Part shown: piece by piece, positions 51,533-63,660 of the stretch
Position numbering within the stretch: the first letter of the stretch is position 1
Layout: every line of letters starts with the position of its first letter
NCBI RefSeq assembly: GCF_000003815.2
Contig: NC_049983.1
Location: 12,595,715 to 12,659,714 of the forward strand
Direction: 5' to 3'
Length of the DNA stretch: 64,000 nucleotides
Source: Branchiostoma floridae
Lineage: Eukaryota > Chordata > Leptocardii > Amphioxiformes > Branchiostomatidae
Notes under the pieces: model-generated
The model's database searches: none
Seen by the model: the letters and a program-made list of their open reading frames with translations, nothing else
What the model was told of the DNA's origin: nothing
Position numbers and translations under genes: made by a program

Positions 51533-51960
51533 TACTTTTTGGCGTATCTTATTACCTGGATGTCTAACCTACATCGACGTAACTATGGAAATGTATTCGT
51601 CATTTGTAGTTTAAACTAGATGGGAAGCCCTCCAACAATACAGGTGAGGCCAGGCCCTGGCGGCGGCATGCAGTAACCAAGGTTCTCCAGGCCGCTTTTC
51701 CCGGTCGGTACTTAGATCATAGCCTTAATTTTAGATCCACGGTGTTAGATCTCGCCCAGCATCCGGTTGGCCTTCTAGGGAGGGGATGGGCTAGTTACAG
51801 CTCTGGACAGTAGAGTTTGTGTTACACAGACTACTTAGATAACAGGCGCAATCATTTTTCTTCGCAAACAAATATATGTCCTCGTCACCTTCTGTTCGTG
51901 TGTTGTTCTTTTTTTTTTTACGTTTCATGGTCCTATCCATGAACTTTATTTACAAGTACA

Positions 51961-54611
51961 CAGTGGAAGCCAGTTAATTGCACCTCCGATAAACGCACAC
52001 TTCGGGTAATTGCACGGAATCCCAAACCGTCTCCCATTCACTCCATTGTTAGTGACTTCGCTTATCTGCACTACAAAAAATCACCAACGCCGGATAATTG
52101 CACGAAAATTTGTCAAACATCGTCAACAAATTGACTGAAAATGCGTGCTAAAAGTCGTCATACACGGTACAAATAAGCCGAAAACGGCCTTTGTGAAGTC
52201 GCCATACTGACAACATGTATGAAATTGTTATTGGGATCAAAAGAAAGCGATATTGTGGCGTCGGCACCATGAAGAGACGCCCGCCCGCTAAAGGTCGTCA
52301 AAGCCCACATTACGATTTGGCAGACAACTTGCTGCGACATACGCAATAAAAACTGTTCTCTATCTGTACATTGTCTAATTACTGTAATTAGGGTCGCGGG
52401 GAAATACTTATGCAGTGGTTTTATGTTCTTGGCAGCCAGTCGGAAACACAGCGACTCGGGGCCTACAGACGGACATAACACTCGCCTTCGGCGGTGCAAT
52501 GCTTCAGTTTCGTGATCAGGCAGCTACATAACGTATACAGTAACTTACTTTTAGTTATATTTCAGCCATACCATATATGGTATGGTGAAATATATTGTAT
52601 TCGTAATGTTTCTTTCTTTCTTTCTTTCTTTCTCCTGTCAAATCTTCAAAGCGATTCATCTCCGTCGTTCCGTGTCCGAACGACCTGAAATTTGGCACAA
52701 GGGTAGAGTGGGTCAATACCAAGGTGCTGTTTTCTCATTTTTTTCATATCTGCCTCTAAAATGATTTTATTGAAGTTTAAAGGTCATGTTTTGACCAAAA
52801 CGGTATATTGTGGCCCCCTGTTCCCTTGAATTACAATGGAATGACCTTAAATTTGGTGTAGATAGGCATTAGATAGTTGGTAAAATGATCCAAGTAAAAT
52901 TTTGGGCATAAACTACTTTAAAATGCTTAATTTCAGCGCTTTTCTGAGGGGAAATTGGTTTTCTTTCGGCTTCCTGCCGTGAACTCCAGTGACCCCAGAG
53001 CCCACACGTGCCAGGTGCCAGCGGCCTGGGGAGAGCGAGAGTTAATTACTTTATGGACGCCAGCCAATCAGTGACGAGAAAGGCGAATGCTAGTTAATAT
53101 TCATAAGCGGGGCCTTGCAATCCCGTATATACACAAACGGATGCATATTACAGCATTACAGTGGCCATATGGTACCCTGTGCCCGGTTTGAAATTGTAGT
53201 TTGCGAGGATTTGGAGTTCAGACAGGGTCATTTGAGCGGTAGCGGACGGTACGCGTGCATTGAACGTTAGTGTCGATGAATTTACCAACATTCCGCATGG
53301 CACTATCAATCATTTTCGGCAGATTTGGACAGGGAAAATTGGACGGCTTGCGTTTAGTTTTGATACGTAAGTTTGACAGTGGCGAGAATGCATGTATTTT
53401 TTCCCGAACAAATGTAGGTACTTCTAGTGTTGTTGTTGTTCTTTTTGACGTAAATTTTGTACATTCAAATTGTAAGTAACTTTAAACTGCCAGAGTTTGA
53501 GCCCAATAAAACACTCTCAGTACCAGAGTATCACCACTGACCTCCGAAAAGAACCTCCCGAACAAAGTAGAAACACCTATCCTCCAGGTCTCGCACGCTA
53601 CGAGCAGGATAGGAAATTATAACACTCAGACAAGATTACGTCCGATGGCTGATTGCATACAAAGTAAAACAATTTAACAGTGGTATGCAGGGGCATATAC
53701 TTAACAAAGAATTCGAAGGAAAATGAAATATATAGATAAAGCAAAATCAAATTAACTTGTTGGTCCTGGGATCTTTCAGAAAAGAAATGAAGCGACAGAG
53801 TGGTAAAATTTTTGTAAAATTTCGAGACGTCTCCGTTTATGTAATGGCTCATACAAAACAAGAAGAAGATTGAAGTTTTTAGCTTGAAAAAAACAACAAC
53901 ACTCCTACTACACAGTACCTGCACCTGCTTGACAATTATTAAAACGCATGCCCTACTTGCTTAAAAAAAGTTCACTGCAATAATAAATGTACCCACATCA
54001 CAAGGAGATTATGACGGTACTTAGACCTAGTTATCGAAGTGGAAATTGTTGAATGGCGTCATGTAATTTCATGACGAAAATCTTCTGAATGGAAGATGCG
54101 TTTTTTTTTCACTGCCGCAATTCTAAAAACCAATCAGTTATGCATAGGCGCTCCTGTGAAAGATTATATTCTTCCATATGGGCCCGGGGCATATTGGACA
54201 AGCTCTGTTTTGACATGGAATCAATTCACAATATTAGTTCTCTTTTGGGGATAACTTACATTAAACTATTGCATTTTTGCGCAGGGGTGACTTGGAACAG
54301 TCCAATGTTGCGTGGGAATGGGTATGGCTGAAATATGCTGTATTTGCACCCAAGCAAATGTCGGCCTTTCTAGTTTCGATTTCAAGTGCATTGCAGTACG
54401 ATGTTTCGTGAAGACATGTATATGACGTCCGGAGCACAACAGGTACAGCACTACTGTAACACGTAAATAAACTGTGCGTTGTACTACCTCCTCTCGGCCC
54501 CTCCGACCGTGGTGATGGGGTCCAAGTGATCAACTCCGCATTATCGCACACGCCGGATTATTGCACGAAATTCGCTGGCAAACTGGGTGTGCAATTAAGC
54601 GGCTTCCACTG
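51961..54611. mobile_element. pogo/Tigger-like element, split by a Helitron-like insertion
   Basis: Left end CAGTGGAAGCC then TTAATTGCAC; right end GTGCAATTAAGCGGCTTCCA plus CTG, followed by TA (TA also at 51957-51958, two bases off). Subterminal motifs of the type GATAATTGCACG recur at both ends, as in pogo/Tigger elements. The host element is about 830 bp once the insert is removed. No transposase recognised. Confidence 0.7.
52556..54373 (+). mobile_element. Helitron/Helentron-like non-autonomous element, copy A
   Basis: A 1818-bp unit nearly identical to copy B. Features: a 16-bp left subterminal sequence ATATTTCAGCCATACC (52557) that is inverted at 54321-54336; a TTTC microsatellite near the left end; a 3' hairpin ATTTGC-acccaa-GCAAAT (54342-54359) 14 bp before the terminal CTAG; no target duplication, with T on both sides. 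These match the non-autonomous Helentron pattern (subterminal inverted repeats, microsatellite, 3' hairpin, T/T insertion). No Rep/helicase ORF; short open frames are not credible genes. It sits inside the pogo-like element. Confidence 0.75.
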
Positions 54612-54613
54612 TA

Positions 54614-55638
54614 TAAAAACGAATGAATGTTTTTTATTTCGCATCGAGCGACAAACAATAACATACAATGGCAGCCTTCTTTGTACAGAGTTCGTGCCAT
54701 CTGTTGGTGTTGCACAGAGACGGAAGAGGCAACTGGTCTAGAGACATGTCGTAACTAGCAAAGGTGGAACCAAGAATTATACGGCAAGCTCTTTTTTGTA
54801 CGTTCTCTATGGCCCTAGACTGGGCACTAGTGATTCCTGGGTGCCATACCGGACACGCGTATTCTAAGACTGGTCTTAAATCCCCAGAACACTAATGTCA
54901 AGTCACTAGAGTCTAGACCATGTCTCTTTAATACCCGTAACAGGTGTCAGAAAAACAGAGGTCAGGTTCCAGTACGGCCCCCTAATCATTTTCTACGGCA
55001 CTTTTGATTTTGTATATCTCGTGTTTGGACATGTTTTGGTCGCAACATTTAGTGGTACATTATAGCTCTTGGGACAGTGAGTGTGTGATGACGGTTTGGG
55101 TCTATTAGCTTTTGGGGCAGCTGTCGATTTTGTTTGAGACTTTAAGAGAATAAGTCAAGGACGGGTATCGCCATGGCGTATGGTATGCAGATAGCTTTTA
55201 AGTGATCTTTGACATGAACGCACAAATCAGTATGCCACTTTCATAGTTGATAAGAAAAATTATCAATCCGTTGCATTCCGTGCTAGGGCTATTCAAGCAT
55301 GTGACAAAGTAAGTGAGAAACAGAGAAACCCAATAGATACAAATTAATGAAACGATTTCTAGTTTGCATTACCAGAAAATTCCATGGCACTAGATGACAG
55401 AAATTTCATACGGCTTTAGAGTTTAAGTGAAGCGAACTGAACATTGAAAACCATTTGTATACTTGATCAGAAAATGTTACAATATTTCCTCATCAAGGGA
55501 AGACTTTCATTCTTATGTTACTTGGGTGGCCGTGGATGATCAAGTGATACAATCTATGGAAAGCCTTTATTTGCATAATAATTAAGCATCATTCCTAAAG
55601 AAAGGTTAACATCATTTGGCGAAGGTATGAGGTCGTCA
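54614..55638. other. Intergenic, nothing recognised
   Basis: No gene or structured repeat seen. Confidence 0.45.
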
Positions 55639-55800
55639 ATCCAACCAACCAGCCAACCAGCCAGCCAAGAAGCCAGTCAACCAGCCAGCCAGCCAGCCAG
55701 CTAGCCAACCAACCAACCGACCAACCAACCAACCAACCAACCAACCAACCAACCAACCAACCAACCAACCAACCAAACAAACAAACAAACAAACAAACAA
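55639..55800. repeat. CCAA/CCAG tetranucleotide array ending in CAAA
   Basis: Long run of (CCAA)n and CCAG variants changing to (CAAA)n. Minus-strand GWLV-repeat frames are artefacts of it. Confidence 0.95.
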
Positions 55801-57951
55801 AATACAAGATAAACAGCAAACCATGCCGACTGACACCAACAAGGAGCAACTCGGCTTAACTCGGCTAAACTCGGCGAAGCCTTGTACTGGTTGTAGACTG
55901 GAGTTGGTGCTGAAGTTGGCTGGCGTACTTCAAGAAAATGACATTTAGAAAGCCCGAGATAGGCATTAGGCCACAGGAAGTAAATTTTATGGATGACATC
56001 CTCTGCACACTGCAAAAGTAGTGCGATTGGGTGAAAAAAAAACAAGATTGGTGAGAAAAAACAAGATGGCTACATTTTCAAAAATAAGCACCACAAAGTT
56101 GTGATAACTGTTGTAAAAAGAATTAAAGGGACAAAACATGGTATCAGAGCCAACAAGGCATTCATTAATGTATTCAAGACATATCCATCATATCCTACAT
56201 CCTATGTCGGGTAAGACATGTACTTATTTGGTACTGACACTAGTGTGGTAGACTGGCATCACCAACAAAGTTGGGAACCACATTCATAGCTACCATATTG
56301 GTATATTAACTATCCAATAAGTTTCATTTCTACAATTACAGTCCTGGGTACCTCGCAAGCGTCACTTTTACAAGTACAATTATTAGGCTACAACACAATA
56401 TATTTGCTCATTTTGGTACTTTATCGTCATGTTGAATAAAAATCCCTGCAGAAGAAAAAAAATCTGGTTATTTTTTCTGAAATCAGGCGAAAATTAATGC
56501 GCGCGCTAATATCATCCATTAAATTTTCTTGCTGTGGCCTTAGCTTCATTGGCAGTTGCGCTTGAGCATCCTTGAGGACATCACATTTACGTCTTCATAG
56601 GTCATTCAAGGCTTCGGGTGCTCAGCTGGCGGCGGTCAGATAAGGCCAGCAATCAGCGACCCAGTACAAAAAGAAATGGCCAGCAAAAGTGTATTATGAG
56701 CCAAAAAAAGGCCCAAGAGAGCCTACTATGGAGGCTACCATTACTTACTGTTACCAATGAGCTTGAAGAGAAAATCCCCGTGCTGTTAAGGCTACTTGTT
56801 GCTCATCATTCAGTGGAAGTAATGAAGTCCTTGTCATGCATTACATTACATTACATTACGCTGGCAACACACAATGGCCAATCACGGCAGATAGCGAAGA
56901 GAGCTCAATCAGTGTCGGCAAATGAAAGGTTATCATAAAAGGTTATTGTGAAAGGTTATCAAATACTTTCTTACTTGGTTTTCTTTCGAAGTGAACGAAA
57001 CCACATCGAACTTTCCTTTGATATTAGGAACAGCGGTGACTTTTGACGTTTTGTCTTGCTGTTCTCCTATCATGGAGAAAGTCCCCTGGCGACTGGTATT
57101 TAAGTTACGAATGAATAAATGAATTTAATTCCACGGCAATCAACTTGGGGTCATGGCATCAGTGTGAGCCACGTGAAAATGCAGTCTTGTTGTGGCCAAC
57201 CCGTTGCTTAGGTGACGTATCACTCAAATTATCCTGGAGACTACGGCCTTGCAGAATAATGAGAATGCTTTTAATCAACCCTCTGGCCGCGCTCCCACAC
57301 TCCAAACCACCTGACCTGTGGGTTTGCTATCTAATCTCGTGTTGCATTAGGTAGGCCGCTAGAAAAGACGCGTTAACACTTCGTCATAACTCCTGTAAAG
57401 AAGCAACCAGTAGCACAAGCAGGCGTTATTTTTTTTAAAGACTTGTTTACAAGTAAACCCATTTATACGAATACAGGTCCATTCGTGGTGCTTGATGGGA
57501 GTTACGTCAAGCATGTTTCCAATATGCTGAAGACCCAGGTCAATTTTTGAATCAAAACAACAGAAGATTTAAGTTGCTGAGACATTTTGACCCACACTAC
57601 AAAGTTACAAACATAATTTTCTAGATAGATCAGTCCTAAATCTTTAACATTATCTGGGGTGTTTTTTGAATGGGTATGGGTTTCAGTACTAAGGATGATC
57701 AAAATGTGGAGAATGAGGTCGCTATGGCTGTGAATTGAAAACAAGTTTTCCGAATATGACAGCCCCCCACGATCCCATGTGTTGTCTTGATGTAGGGACA
57801 CTTAAAGAACAGCTTGTTTTAAACCAGTTTCCCCAGACAAGAATAGGTTGCAGCTAATGGAAGACAGGAGAACTAAGAGACGTCATCTTGTCTGACATCA
57901 CTTTAAGGACATGTCGACAGCTTGCAGGATGTAAAAGGCTGACAGAAACAA
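55801..57951. other. Intergenic, nothing gene-like recognised
   Basis: The stretch 57590-57650 resembles 61240-61300 (cacactac-aagtta-aaaca, ttttctagata), hinting at an older duplication or shared repeat on both sides of the nested elements. Confidence 0.4.
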
Positions 57952-58184
57952 AGCTACTTTGATAGACGACTTTCTACTTACTACAAAGTAGACATTGATT
58001 GATATCTACAAGCAACTCTAGTGCACTAATAGAGCTACTTTGATGGATGACTTTCTACTTACTACAAAGTAGCATTGATTGATATCTACCATCAACTCAT
58101 GATAATGTGCACTAAGAAGCTCACAGGACATAAACGGCTGACAGGAACAAAGCTACTTTTATGGACGATTTTCTACTTACTACA
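57952..58184. repeat. Irregular tandem repeat, three units
   Basis: Units starting agctacttt at 57952, 58033 and 58151 share gac-tttctacttactaca and, in two of them, attgattgatatctac. Confidence 0.8.
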
Positions 58185-58203
58185 CCGTGAAAATCATATG
58201 ATA

Positions 58204-60942
58204 CTGGGTGGTTCAAAAAGTATTGCAACTGGTCTTACAACAGGCTCATTTTTTCATCGAATGAGTTGAACTTTGGTACAAAGGTAAAGGCATATGTCAT
58301 CTTGAGATTGAAATATCTCAATTCGTTTTTCAGATTTTTAGGAGCAACTTAGTTGATTTAAAGATGACCACTCTTGGAAGCTTGTCAGAAGATCAGTTCC
58401 TCTAGATCTGACCCACTTATAACTACTGTATGAAACTAAAATTTTACCTGTATAATAGTGAGTGTCTCGATGAGTTACATGACGATTTTCATCTCTGAAC
58501 TCCAAATGGTTCTTCTTTTACAGCTGCTAGAATGGAGTGAGTTGCTACATTGCAGGCAGTTTGAATAATAGCCAAATACGTGATTTGTTGATTAAAGGGT
58601 TGTGTACACTGCTTTTTCATTAACTAAAAGATACGAAACTTGGCACAAATCTTAAGACCAAGGAGTGTGCGAATTTTGATAAAGTTGATAAAGGTCGGCT
58701 ACGGAAATCTTAATCAGCCCGCCCCTGATCAACGACCCTGACAACCGCCCTCATACATTACTTCACCCCAGGAACGAAAAAATTAAAACTGACTGGACTT
58801 CAAAAGTGAAAATAGGCATGTGGCATGACGAGAAATGCAGCTTTACACATATGCAGTTTCATTTTCTTACAATAGACACCAGTGAGTCAATGACATTATT
58901 ATATTTCAGCCATACCATATATGGTATGGTGAAATATATTGTATTCGTAATGTTTCTTTCTTTCTTTCTTTCTTTCTTTCTCCTGTCAAATCTTCAAAGC
59001 GATTCATCTCCGTCGTTCCGTGTCCGAACGACCTGAAATTTGGCACAAGGGTAGAGTGGGTCAATACCAAGGTGCTGTTTTCTCATTTTTTTCATATCTG
59101 CCTCTAAAATGATTTTATTGAAGTTTAAAGGTCATGTTTTGACCAAAACGGTATATTGTGGCCCCCTGTTCCCTTGAATTACAATGGAATGACCTTAAAT
59201 TTGGTGTAGATAGGCATTAGATAGTTGGTAAAATGATCCAAGTAAAATTTTGGGCATAAACTACTTTAAAATGCTTAATTTCAGCGCTTTTCTGAGGGGA
59301 AATTGGTTTTCTTTCGGCTTCCTGCCGTGAACTCCAGTGACCCCAGAGCCCACACGTGCCAGGTGCCAGCGGCCTGGGGAGAGCGAGAGTTAATTACTTT
59401 ATGGACGCCAGCCAATCAGTGACGAGAAAGGCGAATGCTAGTTAATATTCATAAGCGGGGCCTTGCAATCCCGTATATACACAAACGGATGCATATTACA
59501 GCATTACAGTGGCCATATGGTACCCTGTGCCCGGTTTGAAATTGTAGTTTGCGAGGATTTGGAGTTCAGACAGGGTCATTTGAGCGGTAGCGGACGGTAC
59601 GCGTGCATTGAACGTTAGTGTCGATGAATTTACCAACATTCCGCATGGCACTATCAATCATTTTCGGCAGATTTGGACAGGGAAAATTGGACGGCTTGCG
59701 TTTAGTTTTGATACGTAAGTTTGACAGTGGCGAGAATGCATGTATTTTTTCCCGAACAAATGTAGGTACTTCTAGTGTTGTTGTTGTTCTTTTTGACGTA
59801 AATTTTGTACATTCAAATTGTAAGTAACTTTAAACTGCCAGAGTTTGAGCCCAATAAAACACTCTCAGTACCAGAGTATCACCACTGACCTCCGAAAAGA
59901 ACCTCCCGAACAAAGTAGAAACACCTATCCTCCAGGTCTCGCACGCTACGAGCAGGATAGGAAATTATAACACTCAGACAAGATTACGTCCGATGGCTGA
60001 TTGCATACAAAGTAAAACAATTTAACAGTGGTATGCAGGGGCATATACTTAACAAAGAATTCGAAGGAAAATGAAATATATAGATAAAGCAAAATCAAAT
60101 TAACTTGTTGGTCCTGGGATCTTTCAGAAAAGAAATGAAGCGACAGAGTGGTAAAATTTTTGTAAAATTTCGAGACGTCTCCGTTTATGTAATGGCTCAT
60201 ACAAAACAAGAAGAAGATTGAAGTTTTTAGCTTGAAAAAAACAACAACACTCCTACTACACAGTACCTGCACCTGCTTGACAATTATTAAAACGCATGCC
60301 CTACTTGCTTAAAAAAAGTTCACTGCAATAATAAATGTACCCACATCACAAGGAGATTATGACGGTACTTAGACCTAGTTATCGAAGTGGAAATTGTTGA
60401 ATGGCGTCATGTAATTTCATGACGAAAATCTTCTGAATGGAAGATGCGTTTTTTTTTCACTGCCGCAATTCTAAAAACCAATCAGTTATGCATAGGCGCT
60501 CCTGTGAAAGATTATATTCTTCCATATGGGCCCGGGGCATATTGGACAAGCTCTGTTTTGACATGGAATCAATTCACAATATTAGTTCTCTTTTGGGGAT
60601 AACTTACATTAAACTATTGCATTTTTGCGCAGGGGTGACTTGGAACAGTCCAATGTTGCGTGGGAATGGGTATGGCTGAAATATGCTGTATTTGCACCCA
60701 AGCAAATGTCGGCCTTTCTAGTCAATTATACGTTAATTGAGCCTCTCATTTCTTCCGACAGGCTACCAAGGGTGTGGTCATCTTGAACTCGACTCAGTCA
60801 CTTATAAAATCCTGACAAACAAATTGAGATATTTCAATCTCAAGATGACATATGCCTTTATCTTTGTGCCAAATTTTAACTCATTCGATGAAAAAATGAG
60901 CCTGTTGTAAGACCAGTTGCATTACTTTTTGAACCACCCTCG
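58204..60942. mobile_element. mariner-like element with long inverted ends, split by Helitron-like copy B
   Basis: The left arm (58204-58390: gggtggttcaaaaagtattg, gcaactggtcttacaacagg, ctcattttttcatcgaatga) is inverted at 60770-60942, and TA flanks both ends. The terminal GGGTGGTTCAAAAAGTA resembles mariner-type ends. About 0.9 kb without the insert. No transposase recognised. Confidence 0.7.
58900..60721 (+). mobile_element. Helitron/Helentron-like non-autonomous element, copy B
   Basis: 1822 bp, reading as copy A plus one extra TTTC unit in the microsatellite; I noticed no other difference on inspection. Same 5' start, subterminal repeats, 3' hairpin and CTAG end followed by T, but the flanks are unrelated to those of copy A. 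It is inserted in the mariner-like element. Confidence 0.75.
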
Positions 60943-60949
60943 TATCTAC

Positions 60950-61914
60950 CATCAACTCTTGTTGTTGATGGTCAGTCGATATGTTCAACTGAAAAGGGCT
61001 TTCAAATTCAAACCCTAACCTGCAGTTGATATGCAGGTTGATATGTGAAGTGTCATGCTCCGTGGTCTACACTTACTTCAGCCTATGATTGTTGGATCAA
61101 AGGGACGGTTGTGTGCTTCGTTCATCTGGAGTGAAGTGGCATAACAGCATATCTATTAACTACAAACCTTTTAATCCAGGCATTATCTGCAGGAAAATGA
61201 CCATAGCATTTTTGAAATTCCGTGGACATTGACAATTTTTTATTCACACTACCAAGTTATAAACATTATTTTCTAGATAAGTCAGTTCTTGGACATTGAC
61301 AGAAATCTTCAAAATTGATATTCGCACCCCAAAATGTGGCCCATGCCGCTTCATTCCAGGTGTGGCACTCCACTTTCTGAATGCCCTTTACAGCTCAAGA
61401 ATGCCGCCGTCCAGCAAATTGCATTTTACATGGAAAGCTTATGTAAGCAACGATAATGGGCATGCAGTTATATAAATGTCAGGGGAAACCCACTGGCACT
61501 GATTTGATTACCTAGGCTTAAAGTCTTGCCTGAAGAAAACTCCTCATCAAACAATGCATATTTTCAAAGCAGAGGTTGAGCTGCGGAGATAAAGTAGTGG
61601 TCGGGATTTTTAAAGGCTCGTGAGGGGAGCGAGCTGGTAAAAATCCCAACTATCCCAAATCTGTGACCAAGAAAAATACAACAGTGAAGAAAGAAACTGG
61701 CTGGTCATTGTGTTTGACACCCCAAAATCCCTGCACACCATCTTGTACTCTGGAGGCCTACTACTCCTAAAGGTCAAAGAGGTAGGGGAAGACCCAGGGT
61801 TACTTACGTAGCAACACAAGCCTGCAAGATACTTGATAAGAGCTACAAAGGGCCATGGAGGATCAAGTGCTGTGGAAGAGGCACTCTGGATTGGTTCAAG
61901 TGGGAGCTCGAACT
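60950..61914. other. Intergenic with a possible retroelement scrap
   Basis: At about 61780-61908 the plus strand reads RGRPRVTYVATQACK...GPWRIKCCGRG, which vaguely resembles the GRGRPR segments of retroelement proteins. It is too short and degraded to classify. Confidence 0.3.
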
Positions 61915-62630
61915 AACACAGTTTTTCCCGATATCGGCGAGCCTACAACCTCTCGCCGACAGCTTTTTTTTCGTCGTCTAGATGGAACTACTATATCGGC
62001 AATACGATATCGGGAAAATTTCTCCCGAAAGGTCGTACCATTCGAACGAATACTACGATACCTTACCAATAGCTTAGCAGGGGTCCCCGACAGCTTCGCG
62101 CGCGTGTAGATGCTTCCCGACTTTGGGAAGGCTCATTAGCATATAACGTCATGTGGAAAATCGCACTATATGTTTATGACTGCAAGCGCCATGGGTGTCC
62201 GGCCCCCAACGTCCTAGATCCCTCCCGACATCTCCACAGATATCGGTAAAAACTGTGTGTAGACTGGGCCTAAGGCACGATCTACACACAGTTTTTCCCG
62301 ATATCGGCGAGCCTACAACCATTCGCCGACAGCTTTTTTTCATCGTCTAGATGGAACTGCTATATCGCCATTACGATATCGGGAAAATTTCTCCCGAAAG
62401 GTCCGGACCATTCGTACGAAAGCTTAGCAGGGGCCCCCGATAGCTTAGCAGGGGTCTCCGACAGCTTCCGCGCGCGTGTAGATGTGTCCCGACTTCGGGA
62501 AGGCTCATTAGCATACAACGCGGGCTCATTAGGCTATATAGCTGTTTATGACTGCAAGCGCCACGGGTGTCCCGCGGCCAGCGTTCCAGATCCCTCCCGA
62601 CACATCCACCGATATCGGTAAAAACTGTGT
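61915..62630. mobile_element. Two head-to-tail copies of a 345-bp inverted-repeat element
   Basis: Copy 1 at 61915-62258 and copy 2 at 62285-62630. Each starts ACACAGTTTTTCCCGATATC and ends GATATCGGTAAAAACTGTGT, imperfect inverted ends. They share the interior (gccgacagctttttt, tctagatggaact, cgatatcgggaaaatttctc, cgcgcgtgtagatg). Copy 2 has an extra partial repeat of cgatagcttagcaggg. Confidence 0.85.
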
Positions 62631-62814
62631 ATAGATTGGGCCTAATAAGTATGTAAGTCTATATCAAATAGCTTTTATGTACTTAGACTATTGTTACTGA
62701 TTATTATCCTGTTCATGTCAAACTCTATTTGTATTGTCTTAAAATAAATAAAGAAATGTATGGCTTACATTTCATAAGATCTCTGAATAAAAGAAAACAC
62801 AAAGTTACAGGGTA

Positions 62815-62993
62815 ACAAATGGTATTAAAAGATTTTATTTCTTCACTCCTTGTAAAAGACGTTTTCCCATTGGCTGTTATGTCTGCGTTCAATCCTGGAT
62901 CTGTCTCTTGGCTCTGTAGGCGAACAGCCAGACGGCGAATGCAGCGACGGCGGCCACGGTTGGCGAGCTGACCCACGGACCCTGGGAAACACC
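62815..62993 (-). CDS. Last exon of a minus-strand gene with C-terminal membrane anchor
   Basis: The acceptor TTGTTCCAG ends at 62994; the exon runs from 62993 to the stop at 62889. It encodes GVSQGPWVSSP, then a hydrophobic TVAAVAAFAVWLFAY segment and a basic RAKRQIQD tail. A single C-terminal transmembrane helix with a short charged tail suggests a tail-anchored or type I membrane protein. An AATAAA on the minus strand at 62839-62834 supports a real 3' end. The upstream exons are beyond the right edge of the window, so the family is not recognised. Confidence 0.6.
62834..62839 (-). promoter_or_regulatory. Polyadenylation signal of the membrane-anchor gene
   Basis: AATAAA on the minus strand 50 bp beyond the stop codon at 62889. 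Confidence 0.7.
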
Positions 62994-63009
62994 CTGGAAC
63001 AAAACACAC

Positions 63010-63660
63010 AGGTGTGATTGTGCAACAAGCATACTAACTTTCATGATATGCGTCACTGCTCGAACTAAACTCTTATCTTCCCTAAAAGTAATATAGAGAG
63101 TATCCACCCATGTTGTGCAACATGCATACTAACTGTCATGATACAGGGCTCGAAATTCATTTTTGGGATTATGTGCACGGGTGCACCCAGCTTAAAAAAT
63201 TGGGTGCACCAAAAAAAATATGGGTGCACCACTTAAATTTAAGTAATAACCTAATAATAATACTTAGTTACAAGCTATCAAATTCTTAAACAAGTACCAT
63301 GACAGACATTTTTATTATCTTTCTAACTTAGATGTCAAGAATATGCTGTATATTCGTACTTTGATATCTTTACATACATAAAGCTAAGAAAATATTTGGG
63401 TGCACCCTGTGCACCCACAGAAAATAATTGGGTGCACAGTTCCAACTTTGGGTGCATTTGGGTACACGTGCACCCAGTATTTCGAGCCCTGTGATATGTA
63501 TCATTGTTCAAACCAAACTCTATCTTCCCTAAATGTAATGAGAGTATCTGCCCATGCTGTGCAACATACTAACTTTCATGATATGTATTACTGTTCAAAC
63601 AAAACTCTTAATCTTATCTTCCCTAAAAGTAATATAGAGGTATCCGCCCTTCAAAATTGT
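63010..63660. repeat. Tandem array of about 95-bp units interrupted by a MITE
   Basis: Three units share gtgcaaca-catactaactttc, atgatatg, caaactct..atcttccctaaa and gagagtatc. The second unit is split by the element at 63144-63491. It lies in the intron upstream of the membrane-anchor exon. Confidence 0.8.
63144..63491. mobile_element. hAT-like MITE with repeated GGGTGCACC motifs
   Basis: 348 bp with perfect inverted ends CAGGGCTCGAAAT / ATTTCGAGCCCTG. Flanked by TGATA on both sides (63139-63143, 63492-63496), a 5-bp duplication seen in some hAT lineages. The interior carries about nine copies of (T)GGGTGCACC in both orientations near the two ends, plausible transposase-binding sites. No ORF. 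Confidence 0.82.

Noticed and set aside
53270-53924. Paired ORFs inside the Helitron-like elements (69 and 108 codons) as genes
   Set aside because: Their conservation between the two copies is explained by the recent duplication of the element; no domain is recognisable.
55595-56045. Minus-strand GWLVGWLV-repeat proteins
   Set aside because: Translation of the CCAA/CCAG microsatellite only.
52556-60721. The two 1.8-kb direct repeats as LTRs of one retrotransposon
   Set aside because: The interval between them has no gag/pol coding, the repeats lack TG...CA ends and carry a 3' hairpin plus CTAG, and each copy sits in its own different host transposon.
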